From Rhizobium sp. BT04 (GTDB taxonomy: Bacteria; Pseudomonadota; Alphaproteobacteria; Rhizobiales; Rhizobiaceae), in assembly GCF_030053135.1 (NCBI RefSeq), contig NZ_CP125651.1:124001-188000 (forward strand): DNA of 64,000 nt. The letters are read 5' to 3'. The translations under genes and the position numbers were made by a program. Shown here piece after piece: positions 55,366 to 63,766 of the stretch. The notes beneath the pieces were generated by a model, which saw only the letters and a list, made by a program, of their open reading frames with translations, was not told where the DNA came from and made no database searches. The stretch's first letter is position 1; every line of letters begins with the position of its first letter.

Positions 55366-56322
55366 GTGTCCATATCGAATTCGGTCATCGCCAGGGATGG
55401 CGCTCCGGCAATTTCCAGCCGGAAAGTCACCGCCCTGTCCAAGCGCCAGCGCAAGCTGCGCAATGCGCTCGTCGCCTATTCCTTCATCGCGCCGAATTTC
55501 ATTGGTTTCGCCGTCTTCACGCTCGGCCCGATCCTCTTCGCCTTCGCGCTTGCCTTCATGCATTGGGACGGCTCGAATGCGATCACATTCGCCGGGCTGG
55601 ATAATTTCTGGCGCCTCTTAGAGGACAAGGCGTTCATCGCCGCGTTCTGGAACACGGTCATCTATACGGTCGCCTCGGTGCCGGCGACGCTGCTGTGCGC
55701 GCTCGGCCTCGCCGTTCTCCTCAACCAGAAGATCGTGGGACGGAATTTCTTCCGCACCGCGATGTTCTTCCCCTATGTCGCCTCACTGGTGGCCGTCGCC
55801 GTCGTCTGGAACATGATCTTCAATCCCGAGATGGGGCCGGTGAACATGATCCTCTACACGCTCGGCCTCGATCCCAAGAACATGCCGGGATGGGCCGCCG
55901 ATCGCCATTGGGCGATGGTAACGGTGATCCTCTTCGGCATCTGGAAGAACATGGGTTACTACATGGTCATCTATCTGGCCGGCCTGCAGGGCATCAATGC
56001 GGAGCTCTACGAGGCGGCCGATCTCGATGGCGCCAATTCCTGGCAGAAATTCATCCATGTCACCGTGCCGCAGCTCGGACCGACCACTTTCTTCGTCACC
56101 GTCATGCTGACGATCCAGTCCTTCAAAGTGTTCGACCAGATCTACATGATCACCCAGGGCGGCCCCGGCACCTCGACGCTCGTTCTCGTCTACCACATCT
56201 ATAACGAGGCCTTTATTTCCTGGGATCTCGGTTATTCCAGCATGGTTTCGCTGGTGCTTTTCTTCCTCGTGCTCGCCGTCACGGTCTTCCAGTTCCGGCG
56301 CCAGAGGGAGGACGAGGCATGA
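55366..56322 (+). CDS. Sugar ABC transporter permease (MalF-type), uronate locus
   Basis: A 318-aa permease. The GTG at 55366 is chosen because AGGAGG lies 8 bases upstream and the family begins with a short basic segment (SSRKVTALSKRQRKLRNALV); upstream in-frame ATGs at 55204 and 55342 lack a site. Six helices and the EAA loop (ELYEAADLDGANSWQKFIHV) are present. The end overlaps the MalG-type gene by 4 bases. It forms the import channel for the polysaccharide fragments. Confidence 0.92.
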   Translation: MSISNSVIARDGAPAISSRKVTALSKRQRKLRNALVAYSFIAPNFIGFAVFTLGPILFAFALAFMHWDGSNAITFAGLDNFWRLLEDKAFIAAFWNTVIYTVASVPATLLCALGLAVLLNQKIVGRNFFRTAMFFPYVASLVAVAVVWNMIFNPEMGPVNMILYTLGLDPKNMPGWAADRHWAMVTVILFGIWKNMGYYMVIYLAGLQGINAELYEAADLDGANSWQKFIHVTVPQLGPTTFFVTVMLTIQSFKVFDQIYMITQGGPGTSTLVLVYHIYNEAFISWDLGYSSMVSLVLFFLVLAVTVFQFRRQREDEA

Positions 56323-57155
56323 GGATCGCCGGACGCAAGGTCACTCTCAAAACGGTCCTTCTCTATGCCATCGTCATCACGGTGACGCTGGTCATGCTGA
56401 TGCCCTTCGCCTGGATGCTTTCGGCGTCGCTGAAGCTCAGCCGCGACGTCTTCGCCTTTCCGATCGAGTGGATACCGTCCGAGCCGCAATGGCAAAACTA
56501 TGTGGATATCTGGACGAAGATCCCGCTCGCCCTTTTCATCTACAACACCTCGAAGCTGACGATCATCGTTACGCTGCTGCAGCTGCTCACCTCCAGCTTC
56601 GCCGCCTACGCCTTTGCCAAGCTGAATTTTCCTTACAAAAACACGCTGTTTCTCGGCTATATCGCCACCATCGCCATGCCCTGGCAGGTCTACATGGTGC
56701 CGCAATTCCTGCTGATGCGCGAGTTCGGCCTCAACAACACGCATCTGGCGCTGATCTGCCTGCAGGCTTTCACCGCTTTCGGCGTCTTCCTGATGCGGCA
56801 GTTCTACATGTCGATCCCGACCGAGCTTTGCGAAGCGGCCCGCATCGACGGCATGAACGAGTACCAGATCTGGGCGCGCATCATGCTGCCGCTCTCCAAG
56901 CCCGCGCTCTCGACGCTGACGATCTTCACCTTCGTCACCACCTGGAACGATTTCCTCGGGCCGATGATCTATCTCACCAAGACCGAGCTGAAGACCGTCC
57001 AGATCGGCCTGCGCATGTTCATCTCGCAATATTCGGCCGAATACGGGCTGATCATGGCGGCCTCCGTCGTCGCCCTCATCCCGGTTCTCGTCGTCTTCCT
57101 CTCTCTCCAGCGCTTCTTCGTCGAGGGCATCGCCTCGACGGGACTGAAGGGTTAA
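56319..57155 (+). CDS. Sugar ABC transporter permease (MalG-type), uronate locus
   Basis: A 278-aa permease with six helices and the EAA loop ELCEAARIDGMNEYQIWARI. The ATG overlaps the MalF-type stop codon (ATGA). It is followed after 5 bases by the GH88-like hydrolase gene, so transport and cytoplasmic processing are translationally linked. Confidence 0.93.
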   Translation: MRIAGRKVTLKTVLLYAIVITVTLVMLMPFAWMLSASLKLSRDVFAFPIEWIPSEPQWQNYVDIWTKIPLALFIYNTSKLTIIVTLLQLLTSSFAAYAFAKLNFPYKNTLFLGYIATIAMPWQVYMVPQFLLMREFGLNNTHLALICLQAFTAFGVFLMRQFYMSIPTELCEAARIDGMNEYQIWARIMLPLSKPALSTLTIFTFVTTWNDFLGPMIYLTKTELKTVQIGLRMFISQYSAEYGLIMAASVVALIPVLVVFLSLQRFFVEGIASTGLKG

Positions 57156-57160
57156 ATCCC

Positions 57161-58333
57161 ATGAACGCCGTTTCCTCAGTCGCCCCGCAACCGATCACCG
57201 ATGAGGAAGTGAAAGCCGCGCTCGATCTTGCCGTCGAGCAGGTCAGGCGCAACCTCCCCGAATTTACCCATGCGTCGCAGAACCATTCGAGCGTCGGTAA
57301 TTTTTATCCCGCCGTGGTAAACGACCAATGGACCGCGGGCTTCTGGCCCGGAGAGCTGTGGCTTGCTTTCGAGCATAGCGGCGATCCGGTCTTCCGGCAG
57401 GCCGCGCAGGTCCAGGTCCAGTCGTTCCTGCATCGGATCGTCAATCGCATCGAGACCGACCATCACGATATGGGCTTTCTCTATTCGCCCTCGTGCATTG
57501 CCGCCTGGAAGCTCGTAGGAGACGAGGACGGCCGCAGGGCCGCGATCCTCGCTGCCGATCAACTGATCGAACGCTTCCAGCCGATCGGCCAGTTCATCCA
57601 GGCCTGGGGCCACAAGGGCAAGGCGGAGGAATACCGCTATATCATCGACTGCCTTTTGAACCTGCCACTGCTCTACTGGGCAAGCCGCGAGACCGGCGAT
57701 CCGAAATACCGTGAGATCGCGCTCACCCACGCCCGCACCACGCTCGCCAATTCGGTGCGGCCTGACGATTCCACCTACCACACCTTCTACATGGACCTAG
57801 TGACCGGCGCGCCGGTGCGCGGCGCCACCAAACAGGGCTACCGGGACGACAGCGCCTGGGCGCGCGGCCAGGCCTGGGGGATATCAGGCATGGCGGTCTC
57901 CTATCGCTATGAGCGGATCGAGGAATATCGCCAGACTTTCGACCGGCTGCTCACCTTCTATCTCAACCGGCTGCCGGCCGACATGGTGCCCTATTGGGAT
58001 CTGGTTTTTTCGGACGGCGACGGCGAGCCGCGCGACAGCTCGTCGGCGTCGATCACCGCCTGCGGCCTGCTCGAAATGGCCGAGCTCGTCGAAGCCGAAG
58101 CCGCCGAGCGTTACCGCACCCTGGCGCGGCGCATGATGAAGAGCCTTGCCGATCACTATGCGGTTAGGGATTCCGCGATCTCGAACGGCCTGGTGCTGCA
58201 CGCCACCTACTCGAAGAAATCGCCGTTCAACACCTGCCGCGGCGAAGGCGTCGATGAATGCGTCTCCTGGGGAGACTATTATTACATGGAAGCTTTGACG
58301 CGGCTGTCGCGGCGCTGGTCTTCCTATTGGTGA
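57161..58333 (+). CDS. GH88-like unsaturated glucuronyl hydrolase
   Basis: A 390-aa (alpha/alpha)6-barrel enzyme of the unsaturated glucuronyl hydrolase type. Motifs include DQWTAGFWPGELWLAFEHSG (about 58-77), HHDMGFLYSPSCIAAWKLVG with a catalytic Asp region, and DDSAWARGQAWGISGMAVSY. It removes the 4,5-unsaturated uronic acid produced by a lyase such as the heparinase-like enzyme of this locus. No signal peptide is present, so it is cytoplasmic. The ATG at 57161 lies 5 bases after the MalG-type gene; the open frame extends further upstream, but that part only mirrors the permease gene in another frame. Confidence 0.9.
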   Translation: MNAVSSVAPQPITDEEVKAALDLAVEQVRRNLPEFTHASQNHSSVGNFYPAVVNDQWTAGFWPGELWLAFEHSGDPVFRQAAQVQVQSFLHRIVNRIETDHHDMGFLYSPSCIAAWKLVGDEDGRRAAILAADQLIERFQPIGQFIQAWGHKGKAEEYRYIIDCLLNLPLLYWASRETGDPKYREIALTHARTTLANSVRPDDSTYHTFYMDLVTGAPVRGATKQGYRDDSAWARGQAWGISGMAVSYRYERIEEYRQTFDRLLTFYLNRLPADMVPYWDLVFSDGDGEPRDSSSASITACGLLEMAELVEAEAAERYRTLARRMMKSLADHYAVRDSAISNGLVLHATYSKKSPFNTCRGEGVDECVSWGDYYYMEALTRLSRRWSSYW

Positions 58334-58348
58334 CGTCAGGAGGACCCG

Positions 58349-59458
58349 ATGGCCAGCATTTCGCTTAAAGAGCTGAACAAATCCTACGGCGCGCTCACCG
58401 TCGTCCACGATATCGATCTGGAGATCGCCGACAAGGAATTCATCATCCTGGTCGGTCCCTCCGGCTGCGGAAAATCGACGACGCTCAGGATGATCGCCGG
58501 CCTTGAGGAGATCTCCGGCGGCGAACTCAAGATCGGCGGCGACGTCATGAACGACGTCCCCTCCAAGGACCGGGATATCGCCATGGTCTTCCAGAACTAT
58601 GCGCTCTATCCGCATATGACCGTCTACAAGAACATGGCCTTCGGCCTGCAGCTGAGGAAAGTCTCGCGCGATTTCATCGATAAGCAGGTCCAGGATGCTG
58701 CCAAGATCCTCGACATCACCCATCTCCTCAACCGCAAGCCGAAGGCGCTTTCGGGCGGCCAGCGCCAGCGCGTGGCGCTCGGCCGCGCCATGGTGCGCAA
58801 TCCCGCCGTCTTCCTCCTCGACGAGCCGCTGTCCAACCTCGACGCCAAGCTGCGCGGCACGATGCGCTCTGAGATCACCAAGCTGCACAAGCGCCTCAAC
58901 GCCACCTTCATCTATGTCACCCACGACCAGGTGGAAGCGATGACCATGGCCGACCGGATCGTCGTCATGAAGGACGGGCACATCCAGCAGGTCGATACGC
59001 CGCAGAATCTCTACGACCGTCCCATCAACATGTTCGTCGCCGGCTTCATCGGCGCGCCGCAGATGAACATGCTGCCCTCGACCATCCTGCGCCGAGGCGA
59101 CGGCTATGTCGCGGTCTTCGATGGAAGGGAACTGCCGCTGCCCGATCATTTCGACAAGAGCAGGATCGCGCCTTACGAGGGTCGCGAACTGGTGCTCGGC
59201 ATCCGCCCGGAGAATTTCCACGAACTGCCGCCGGCCGACATTCCGGCCGAAAACCTGGCGCCGCTGAAGGCGGTGGTCGAACTTGCCGAACCGATGGGCT
59301 CGGAAGTGCATCTGAACATGATAGCCGGCGGGCGCAATCTCATTGCCCGTGTGTCGCCGCGCTTCCGGCCTGATATCGGCGAGGAGGCGACGCTGGTCGC
59401 CGACATGAGCGTTGCGCAGCTGTTCGACAAGGAAACGGAACGCTCGATTCTTTACTGA
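58349..59458 (+). CDS. Sugar ABC transporter ATPase (UgpC/MalK-type), uronate locus
   Basis: A 369-aa ATPase: Walker A GPSGCGKST, signature LSGGQRQR, Walker B VFLLDEPLSNLD, switch His in YVTHDQVEAMTM, and a C-terminal TOBE region (VLGIRPENFHEL). A ribosome binding site CAGGAGGA precedes the ATG, 15 bases after the GH88 stop codon. It energises the two permeases of this operon. Confidence 0.94.
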   Translation: MASISLKELNKSYGALTVVHDIDLEIADKEFIILVGPSGCGKSTTLRMIAGLEEISGGELKIGGDVMNDVPSKDRDIAMVFQNYALYPHMTVYKNMAFGLQLRKVSRDFIDKQVQDAAKILDITHLLNRKPKALSGGQRQRVALGRAMVRNPAVFLLDEPLSNLDAKLRGTMRSEITKLHKRLNATFIYVTHDQVEAMTMADRIVVMKDGHIQQVDTPQNLYDRPINMFVAGFIGAPQMNMLPSTILRRGDGYVAVFDGRELPLPDHFDKSRIAPYEGRELVLGIRPENFHELPPADIPAENLAPLKAVVELAEPMGSEVHLNMIAGGRNLIARVSPRFRPDIGEEATLVADMSVAQLFDKETERSILY

Positions 59459-59476
59459 GCGCCGAGGGAGACGGCC

Positions 59477-60190
59477 ATGCAGTGGTTGCGGGATATGTGG
59501 ACGAAGGAGGGGCCGGGCATTGCCAAGGATGCGCCGAAGAGGACCGGTCTTGCCTTGTTCGCCGAAATCCTCGTCCGCGAATGGTGGGAGATGGTCAAGC
59601 TCAACATCCTGTTCATCGTCGCCAGCCTGCTCGTGGTGACGCTGCCGGCAGCTCTCGTCGCCATGGCCCGGGTCTCGGTGGCTTTGGTGGAAGATCGCAA
59701 CACCTATCTCCTCAGGGACTTCACGGACGCTTTTCTGCGCTACTTCTGGCGCGCCACCGCCTGGGGCCTGGCGTTGGGTGGCGCCCTCGCAATCGGCATC
59801 CATGCTGTCGTCACCTATGCCGCCGGCGCGCGCGACAACCTGTTGCTAAGCGCGCCGCTGGCGATTGCCCTCGTCGCCACCGCCTTCGTCGCGGTTCTTG
59901 CCTGCCATCTCATCGTTCTGATGGTGATGCGCGATCTGCCGGCGTTGCGGCTCCTGCGCCTCGCCGCGCTCGCATCCGTCATCCGTCCGCTCCCGGCGCT
60001 TGCAGCACTCGCCGTCGTCGCCAGCCTCTGGCTGGCGCATATCCTCTTCTATCCGGTGTCCGTGTTCATGCCGGCAACCTTCAATTTTTCACTCGGAATG
60101 TTCGCCGTCGCATTCGGCGTCCATCGGGCGACGGTGCTGGTTCTGGACCTGCCAGAGGCAATGCAGCCGCACCGGCGCTTCATAAAATAA
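59477..60190 (+). CDS. YesL-family (DUF624) membrane protein
   Basis: A 237-aa protein with about five membrane segments (for example LFIVASLLVVTLPAALVAMA around residues 46-65). The family is named after Bacillus YesL, encoded beside the rhamnogalacturonan importer YesOPQ; its role is unknown, perhaps assisting the transporter. Here too it sits inside a CAZyme/ABC operon, between the ATPase and binding-protein genes. The ATG follows GAGGGAGACGGCC, 18 bases after the ATPase stop. Confidence 0.87.
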   Translation: MQWLRDMWTKEGPGIAKDAPKRTGLALFAEILVREWWEMVKLNILFIVASLLVVTLPAALVAMARVSVALVEDRNTYLLRDFTDAFLRYFWRATAWGLALGGALAIGIHAVVTYAAGARDNLLLSAPLAIALVATAFVAVLACHLIVLMVMRDLPALRLLRLAALASVIRPLPALAALAVVASLWLAHILFYPVSVFMPATFNFSLGMFAVAFGVHRATVLVLDLPEAMQPHRRFIK

Positions 60191-60225
60191 CGAATCCACA
60201 GACGATCCAGGGAAGGAGAACGGGA

Positions 60226-61500
60226 ATGTATTTGGATAAATTCGGGAGGACGATGAAACTTGCCTTGGCAGGTTTCACCTTGGCCGCGACAACGGCCGGC
60301 GCAGCACTTGCCGAGGACGCCGTGACGCTCAAATGGGCTTTGTGGGACTGGGACAAGACCGCCTACTACAAACCGTTGATCGAGGCCTATCAGGCCAAAC
60401 ATCCGAACGTGAAGTTCGAGCCGATGGACCTCGGTTCGCAGGACTATCAGCAGATGATTTCGACGCAGCTGACCGGCGGCTCGAAAGACATCGACATCGT
60501 CACCATCAAGGATGTGCCGGGCTACACCAACCTGGTGCGCGCCGGCAATATCGCCGATCTCAGCAGCTTCGTGACCGAGCAGAAGATCGATCCGGCGCCC
60601 TATGGCGGCCTGATCGAGGAACTGACCATCGACGGCAAGATCTATTCGCTGCCGTTCCGCTCCGACTTCTGGATCGTCTACTACAACAAGGACATATTCG
60701 ATAAATCAGGCGTCCCCTACCCCACGAATGACATGACCTGGGCTCAGTTCGACGCGACCGCCGAGAAGCTTACGGGCGGCATGGGCACCAACAAGACCTA
60801 TGGCGCGCTGCTGCATACCTGGCGTTCGACCGTCCAGCTGCCCGGCATCCTCGACGGGAAACACACGCTCGTCGATGGCGACTACGCCTTCCTCAAGCCC
60901 TGGTACGAGCGGGCGCTCACTCTGCAGAAGGATGGCGCCATCCCCTCCTATGCCTTCCTGAAGACATCGAACACGCATTATTCGGCGCTGTTCTTCAACG
61001 GCACCATCGGCATGCTGCCGATGGGAACCTGGTTCGTCGGCACGCAGATCGCCAAGGTGAAATCGGGTGAATCGAAGAGCAAGAACTGGGGCATTGTGAA
61101 GTTCCCGCATCCGGACGGCGTGGCAGCCGGCACAACGGCTGCGCAGATCTCGGGGCTGGCGGTCAACGCCAATTCCGAGCACAAGGCTGCAGCTCTGGAT
61201 TTCATCAAGTTCGTCACCGGTCCCGAGGGCGCGGCAGTCATCGCGTCAACGGGCACCTTCCCGGCGCTCAAGACCGCTGACGTCAGCGCAAAGATCACGG
61301 CAACGCCCGGTTTCCCGCAGGACGCGGCCAGCAAGGAAGCGCTGATACCGTCGAAGGCCTATCTGGAGATGGCGGTCAATCCGAACGCCGCCAAGATCGA
61401 GGTCGTGCTCAATCGCGTGCATGACGCTGTCATGACCGACAATACCTCGATCGACGACGGATTGAAGGAAATGACCGAAGGCGTGAAGGCCATCAAGTAG
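60226..61500 (+). CDS. Sugar ABC transporter substrate-binding protein, uronate locus
   Basis: A 424-aa periplasmic binding protein of solute-binding family 1. GGAAGGAG lies upstream of the ATG at 60226; the signal sequence core follows a second Met at residue 10 (MKLALAGFTLAATTAGAALA), so translation from 60253 is also possible. Family segments are YYKPLIEAYQAKHPNVKFEP and KSKNWGIVKFPHPDG. It captures the oligosaccharide for the permeases encoded upstream. It ends before a GC-rich hairpin. Confidence 0.92.
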   Translation: MYLDKFGRTMKLALAGFTLAATTAGAALAEDAVTLKWALWDWDKTAYYKPLIEAYQAKHPNVKFEPMDLGSQDYQQMISTQLTGGSKDIDIVTIKDVPGYTNLVRAGNIADLSSFVTEQKIDPAPYGGLIEELTIDGKIYSLPFRSDFWIVYYNKDIFDKSGVPYPTNDMTWAQFDATAEKLTGGMGTNKTYGALLHTWRSTVQLPGILDGKHTLVDGDYAFLKPWYERALTLQKDGAIPSYAFLKTSNTHYSALFFNGTIGMLPMGTWFVGTQIAKVKSGESKSKNWGIVKFPHPDGVAAGTTAAQISGLAVNANSEHKAAALDFIKFVTGPEGAAVIASTGTFPALKTADVSAKITATPGFPQDAASKEALIPSKAYLEMAVNPNAAKIEVVLNRVHDAVMTDNTSIDDGLKEMTEGVKAIK

Positions 61501-61515
61501 ACCTTACGAGGCGCT

Positions 61516-61550
61516 GACGGCCGCGGCCTGTTACCTGGTCCGCGGCCGTC
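61516..61550 (+). repeat. Hairpin behind the binding-protein gene
   Basis: A perfect 11-bp stem (GACGGCCGCGG / CCGCGGCCGTC) with a 13-base loop and no T-run, 15 bases after the stop. It probably stabilises the binding-protein message and partly separates it from the DUF2264 gene. Confidence 0.65.
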
Positions 61551-61577
61551 CTGTTCCCATGAATTTCGAGCCTGATA

Positions 61578-63446
61578 ATGATATATGATCCCGCCCGGGC
61601 CAATCCGCTTTTCGGCAATCCGCTGAAGACACGCGACGACCTCGCCAAGGCCGTCATCGACCTGTTCGAGCCACTCCTGCCGTATTTTTCCGAAGGCGGC
61701 GCCCGTGTGCGCCTGGGTGCTGCCGGCGCGATCTTCGACCGGGCAGCGGCCGACCTGGAGGGGTTTGCCCGGCCGCTCTGGGGCATCGTTCCCCTTGCTG
61801 CCGGCGGCGGCCATTTTCCGCATTGGGATCTCTATCGGCGTGGGCTGGCAAATGGAACCAACCCCGCCCATCCGGAATATTGGGGCGATCTGGCCGACCG
61901 CAACCAGCGGCTGGTCGAGCTCGCCGCCGTCGGTTTCGCGCTGGCGCTCGTCCCTGAGCACATCTGGGAGCCGCTCGACGATGGCCAGAAAGAGACGGTC
62001 GCCGCTTATCTGCTGGCCGCGCGCGAACTGGAATTCATTGACAATAATTGGAAATTCTTCCGTGTCCTGATCGACCTCGGGCTGGAGCGCGTTGGTGTTG
62101 CCTTCGACAAGGCGAAAACCGTCGTCTATCTCGACGAGTTGGAAGCTTTCGACCTCGGGGAAGGCTGGTATCGCGACGGGCCGGTGCGGCGGGTCGACCA
62201 TTACATCCCCTTCGCCATGCATTTCTATGGCCTGATCTATGCGGTGCTGGCGCGCGGCGACGAGGCGCGCAAGGACCGTTTTCGGAATCGTGCCCACACC
62301 TTTGCCGGGGATATCCGCCACTGGTTCGGCCCCGACGGCGCGGCACTTGCCTTCGGCCGCAGCCAGACCTACCGCTTCGCGGCCGGCGGCTTCTGGGGCG
62401 CGCTGGCTTTTGCCGGCGTCGAAGCGCTGCCCTGGGCTGAGATCAAAGGCTATTACATGCGCCATATCCGCTGGTGGTCGGCGATGCCGATTGCCGACCG
62501 CGACGGCGTGCTCTCCGTCGGCTACGGCTATCCGAACCTTTTCATGAGCGAGAGCTACAACTCGCCCGGTTCGCCCTATTGGGCGCTGAAATTCTTCCTG
62601 CCGCTCGCCCTTTCCCAGGACCATCCCTTCTGGACCGCCGCGGAGGCGCCGCAGCCGGATTTCCCGGAGCCGGTGGCGTTGAAGCCGGCGGGAATGATCG
62701 CCATGCACACGCCGGGAAACGTCGTCGTGCTCTCGTCGGGGCAGCAGCACGACAAGATGCTCGGCGCAAACGAGAAATATTCGAAATTCGTCTATTCCAC
62801 CCGCTATGCCTTCAACATCGAAGTCGACGACCGGAATTTTTCGGCCGCGAGCTTCGACGGCATGCTCGGCCTCTCCGACGACGGCGTCCATTTTCGTATG
62901 CGGGAAAGCCTCGAAGACGCGCTGATAACAGGCGACCGGCTCTATTCGCGTTGGCGCCCCTGGGACGATGTCGCCATCGAGACCTGGCTGCTTCCGGCAA
63001 ACCCCTGGCACATCCGCATCCACCGCATCGCCACGCCGCGCGCCCTCAGCACCATCGAGGGCGGCTTTGCGATCGAGCGCGCTGATTTCAATGCCGACTG
63101 CTCCGATGTAAGACAAGGCCGCGCGGTCTGGTACGGACAGACCGATGTCAGCGCGATCGTGGATCTATCGCCCGATCCGAGGGCCGGCCATGCGATGAGC
63201 CCGATCCCGAATACCAACCTCATCCACGCCAAGACCCTGCTGCCGCAGCTGCGCGGTGACATCGCCCCCGGAACCACCGTGCTCGTGACCGCGGCGATGG
63301 CCCTGCCCAACCGCGAGAACTGGGCGGAGGCGCTCGACAACCCGCCCGCCTGCCCTCGCCTCGACCAGGTGGAGCGGCTCTTTCGCGATGACGGCAGTCG
63401 GGTGCCGGCATTCGCCCTCCGGCAGCGACTTGGGATCGGGTCTTGA
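61578..63446 (+). CDS. DUF2264 family protein, likely sugar-active
   Basis: A 622-aa protein of the DUF2264 family. The N-terminal 350 residues look like a helical toroid (ADLEGFARPLWGIVPLAAGG, IDNNWKFFRVLIDLGLERVG, GEGWYRDGPVRRVDHYIPFA), and the C-terminal half is beta-rich (EKYSKFVYSTRYAFNIEV). This layout resembles toroid polysaccharide lyases and hydrolases, and the family often occurs in carbohydrate-degradation loci. No signal peptide is present. It is the last gene of the uronate operon and may act on the same substrate as the heparinase-like and GH88 enzymes. A weak stem (CGGGTCT/AGACCCG) overlaps its stop codon. Confidence 0.87.
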   Translation: MIYDPARANPLFGNPLKTRDDLAKAVIDLFEPLLPYFSEGGARVRLGAAGAIFDRAAADLEGFARPLWGIVPLAAGGGHFPHWDLYRRGLANGTNPAHPEYWGDLADRNQRLVELAAVGFALALVPEHIWEPLDDGQKETVAAYLLAARELEFIDNNWKFFRVLIDLGLERVGVAFDKAKTVVYLDELEAFDLGEGWYRDGPVRRVDHYIPFAMHFYGLIYAVLARGDEARKDRFRNRAHTFAGDIRHWFGPDGAALAFGRSQTYRFAAGGFWGALAFAGVEALPWAEIKGYYMRHIRWWSAMPIADRDGVLSVGYGYPNLFMSESYNSPGSPYWALKFFLPLALSQDHPFWTAAEAPQPDFPEPVALKPAGMIAMHTPGNVVVLSSGQQHDKMLGANEKYSKFVYSTRYAFNIEVDDRNFSAASFDGMLGLSDDGVHFRMRESLEDALITGDRLYSRWRPWDDVAIETWLLPANPWHIRIHRIATPRALSTIEGGFAIERADFNADCSDVRQGRAVWYGQTDVSAIVDLSPDPRAGHAMSPIPNTNLIHAKTLLPQLRGDIAPGTTVLVTAAMALPNRENWAEALDNPPACPRLDQVERLFRDDGSRVPAFALRQRLGIGS

Positions 63447-63766
63447 GCATGAGCACGAGACCCGCTGAAATAGGCCGGCCCTCCCTGCCTCAGGTTTTTG
63501 CGCGTCCATCAAATGCCTGCGGAAGAATGCCACAGCGTCAGCATTGAATTCCCTGTCGAACGCGGTGCGGTCGAAGTCTGGTCCAATGTCAGCAACGCGC
63601 ATTCAATTTAGCTATGGATAATATTTTCGAATTACTCGATAGTTATATTTATATCTTCAACTAATGAATAAGAAAAATCCACTCTTCGCAACATTGCTGT
63701 AATGAATCCGGCAAAGCGCAGGAGCTACTCAGCTTTCATTTTACGAGATCTTGAGAGGAGGATGCA
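63447..63766. other. Stretch without an intact gene; possible hydrolase remnant
   Basis: On the minus strand, from 63602 toward 63500, a segment reads RVADIGPDFDRTAFDREFNA then DAVAFFRRHL, which resembles the C-terminal tail of dienelactone-hydrolase-like enzymes, but nothing precedes or follows it. The right part (63600-63700) is strongly AT-rich and likely holds the promoter of the next gene. Confidence 0.35.

Noticed and set aside
56468..57160. Upstream extension of the GH88 frame through the MalG-type permease gene
   Set aside because: The GH88 family begins at the ATG at 57161; the upstream part only mirrors the permease in another frame. The same applies to the frame open from 59482 ahead of the binding protein at 60226.
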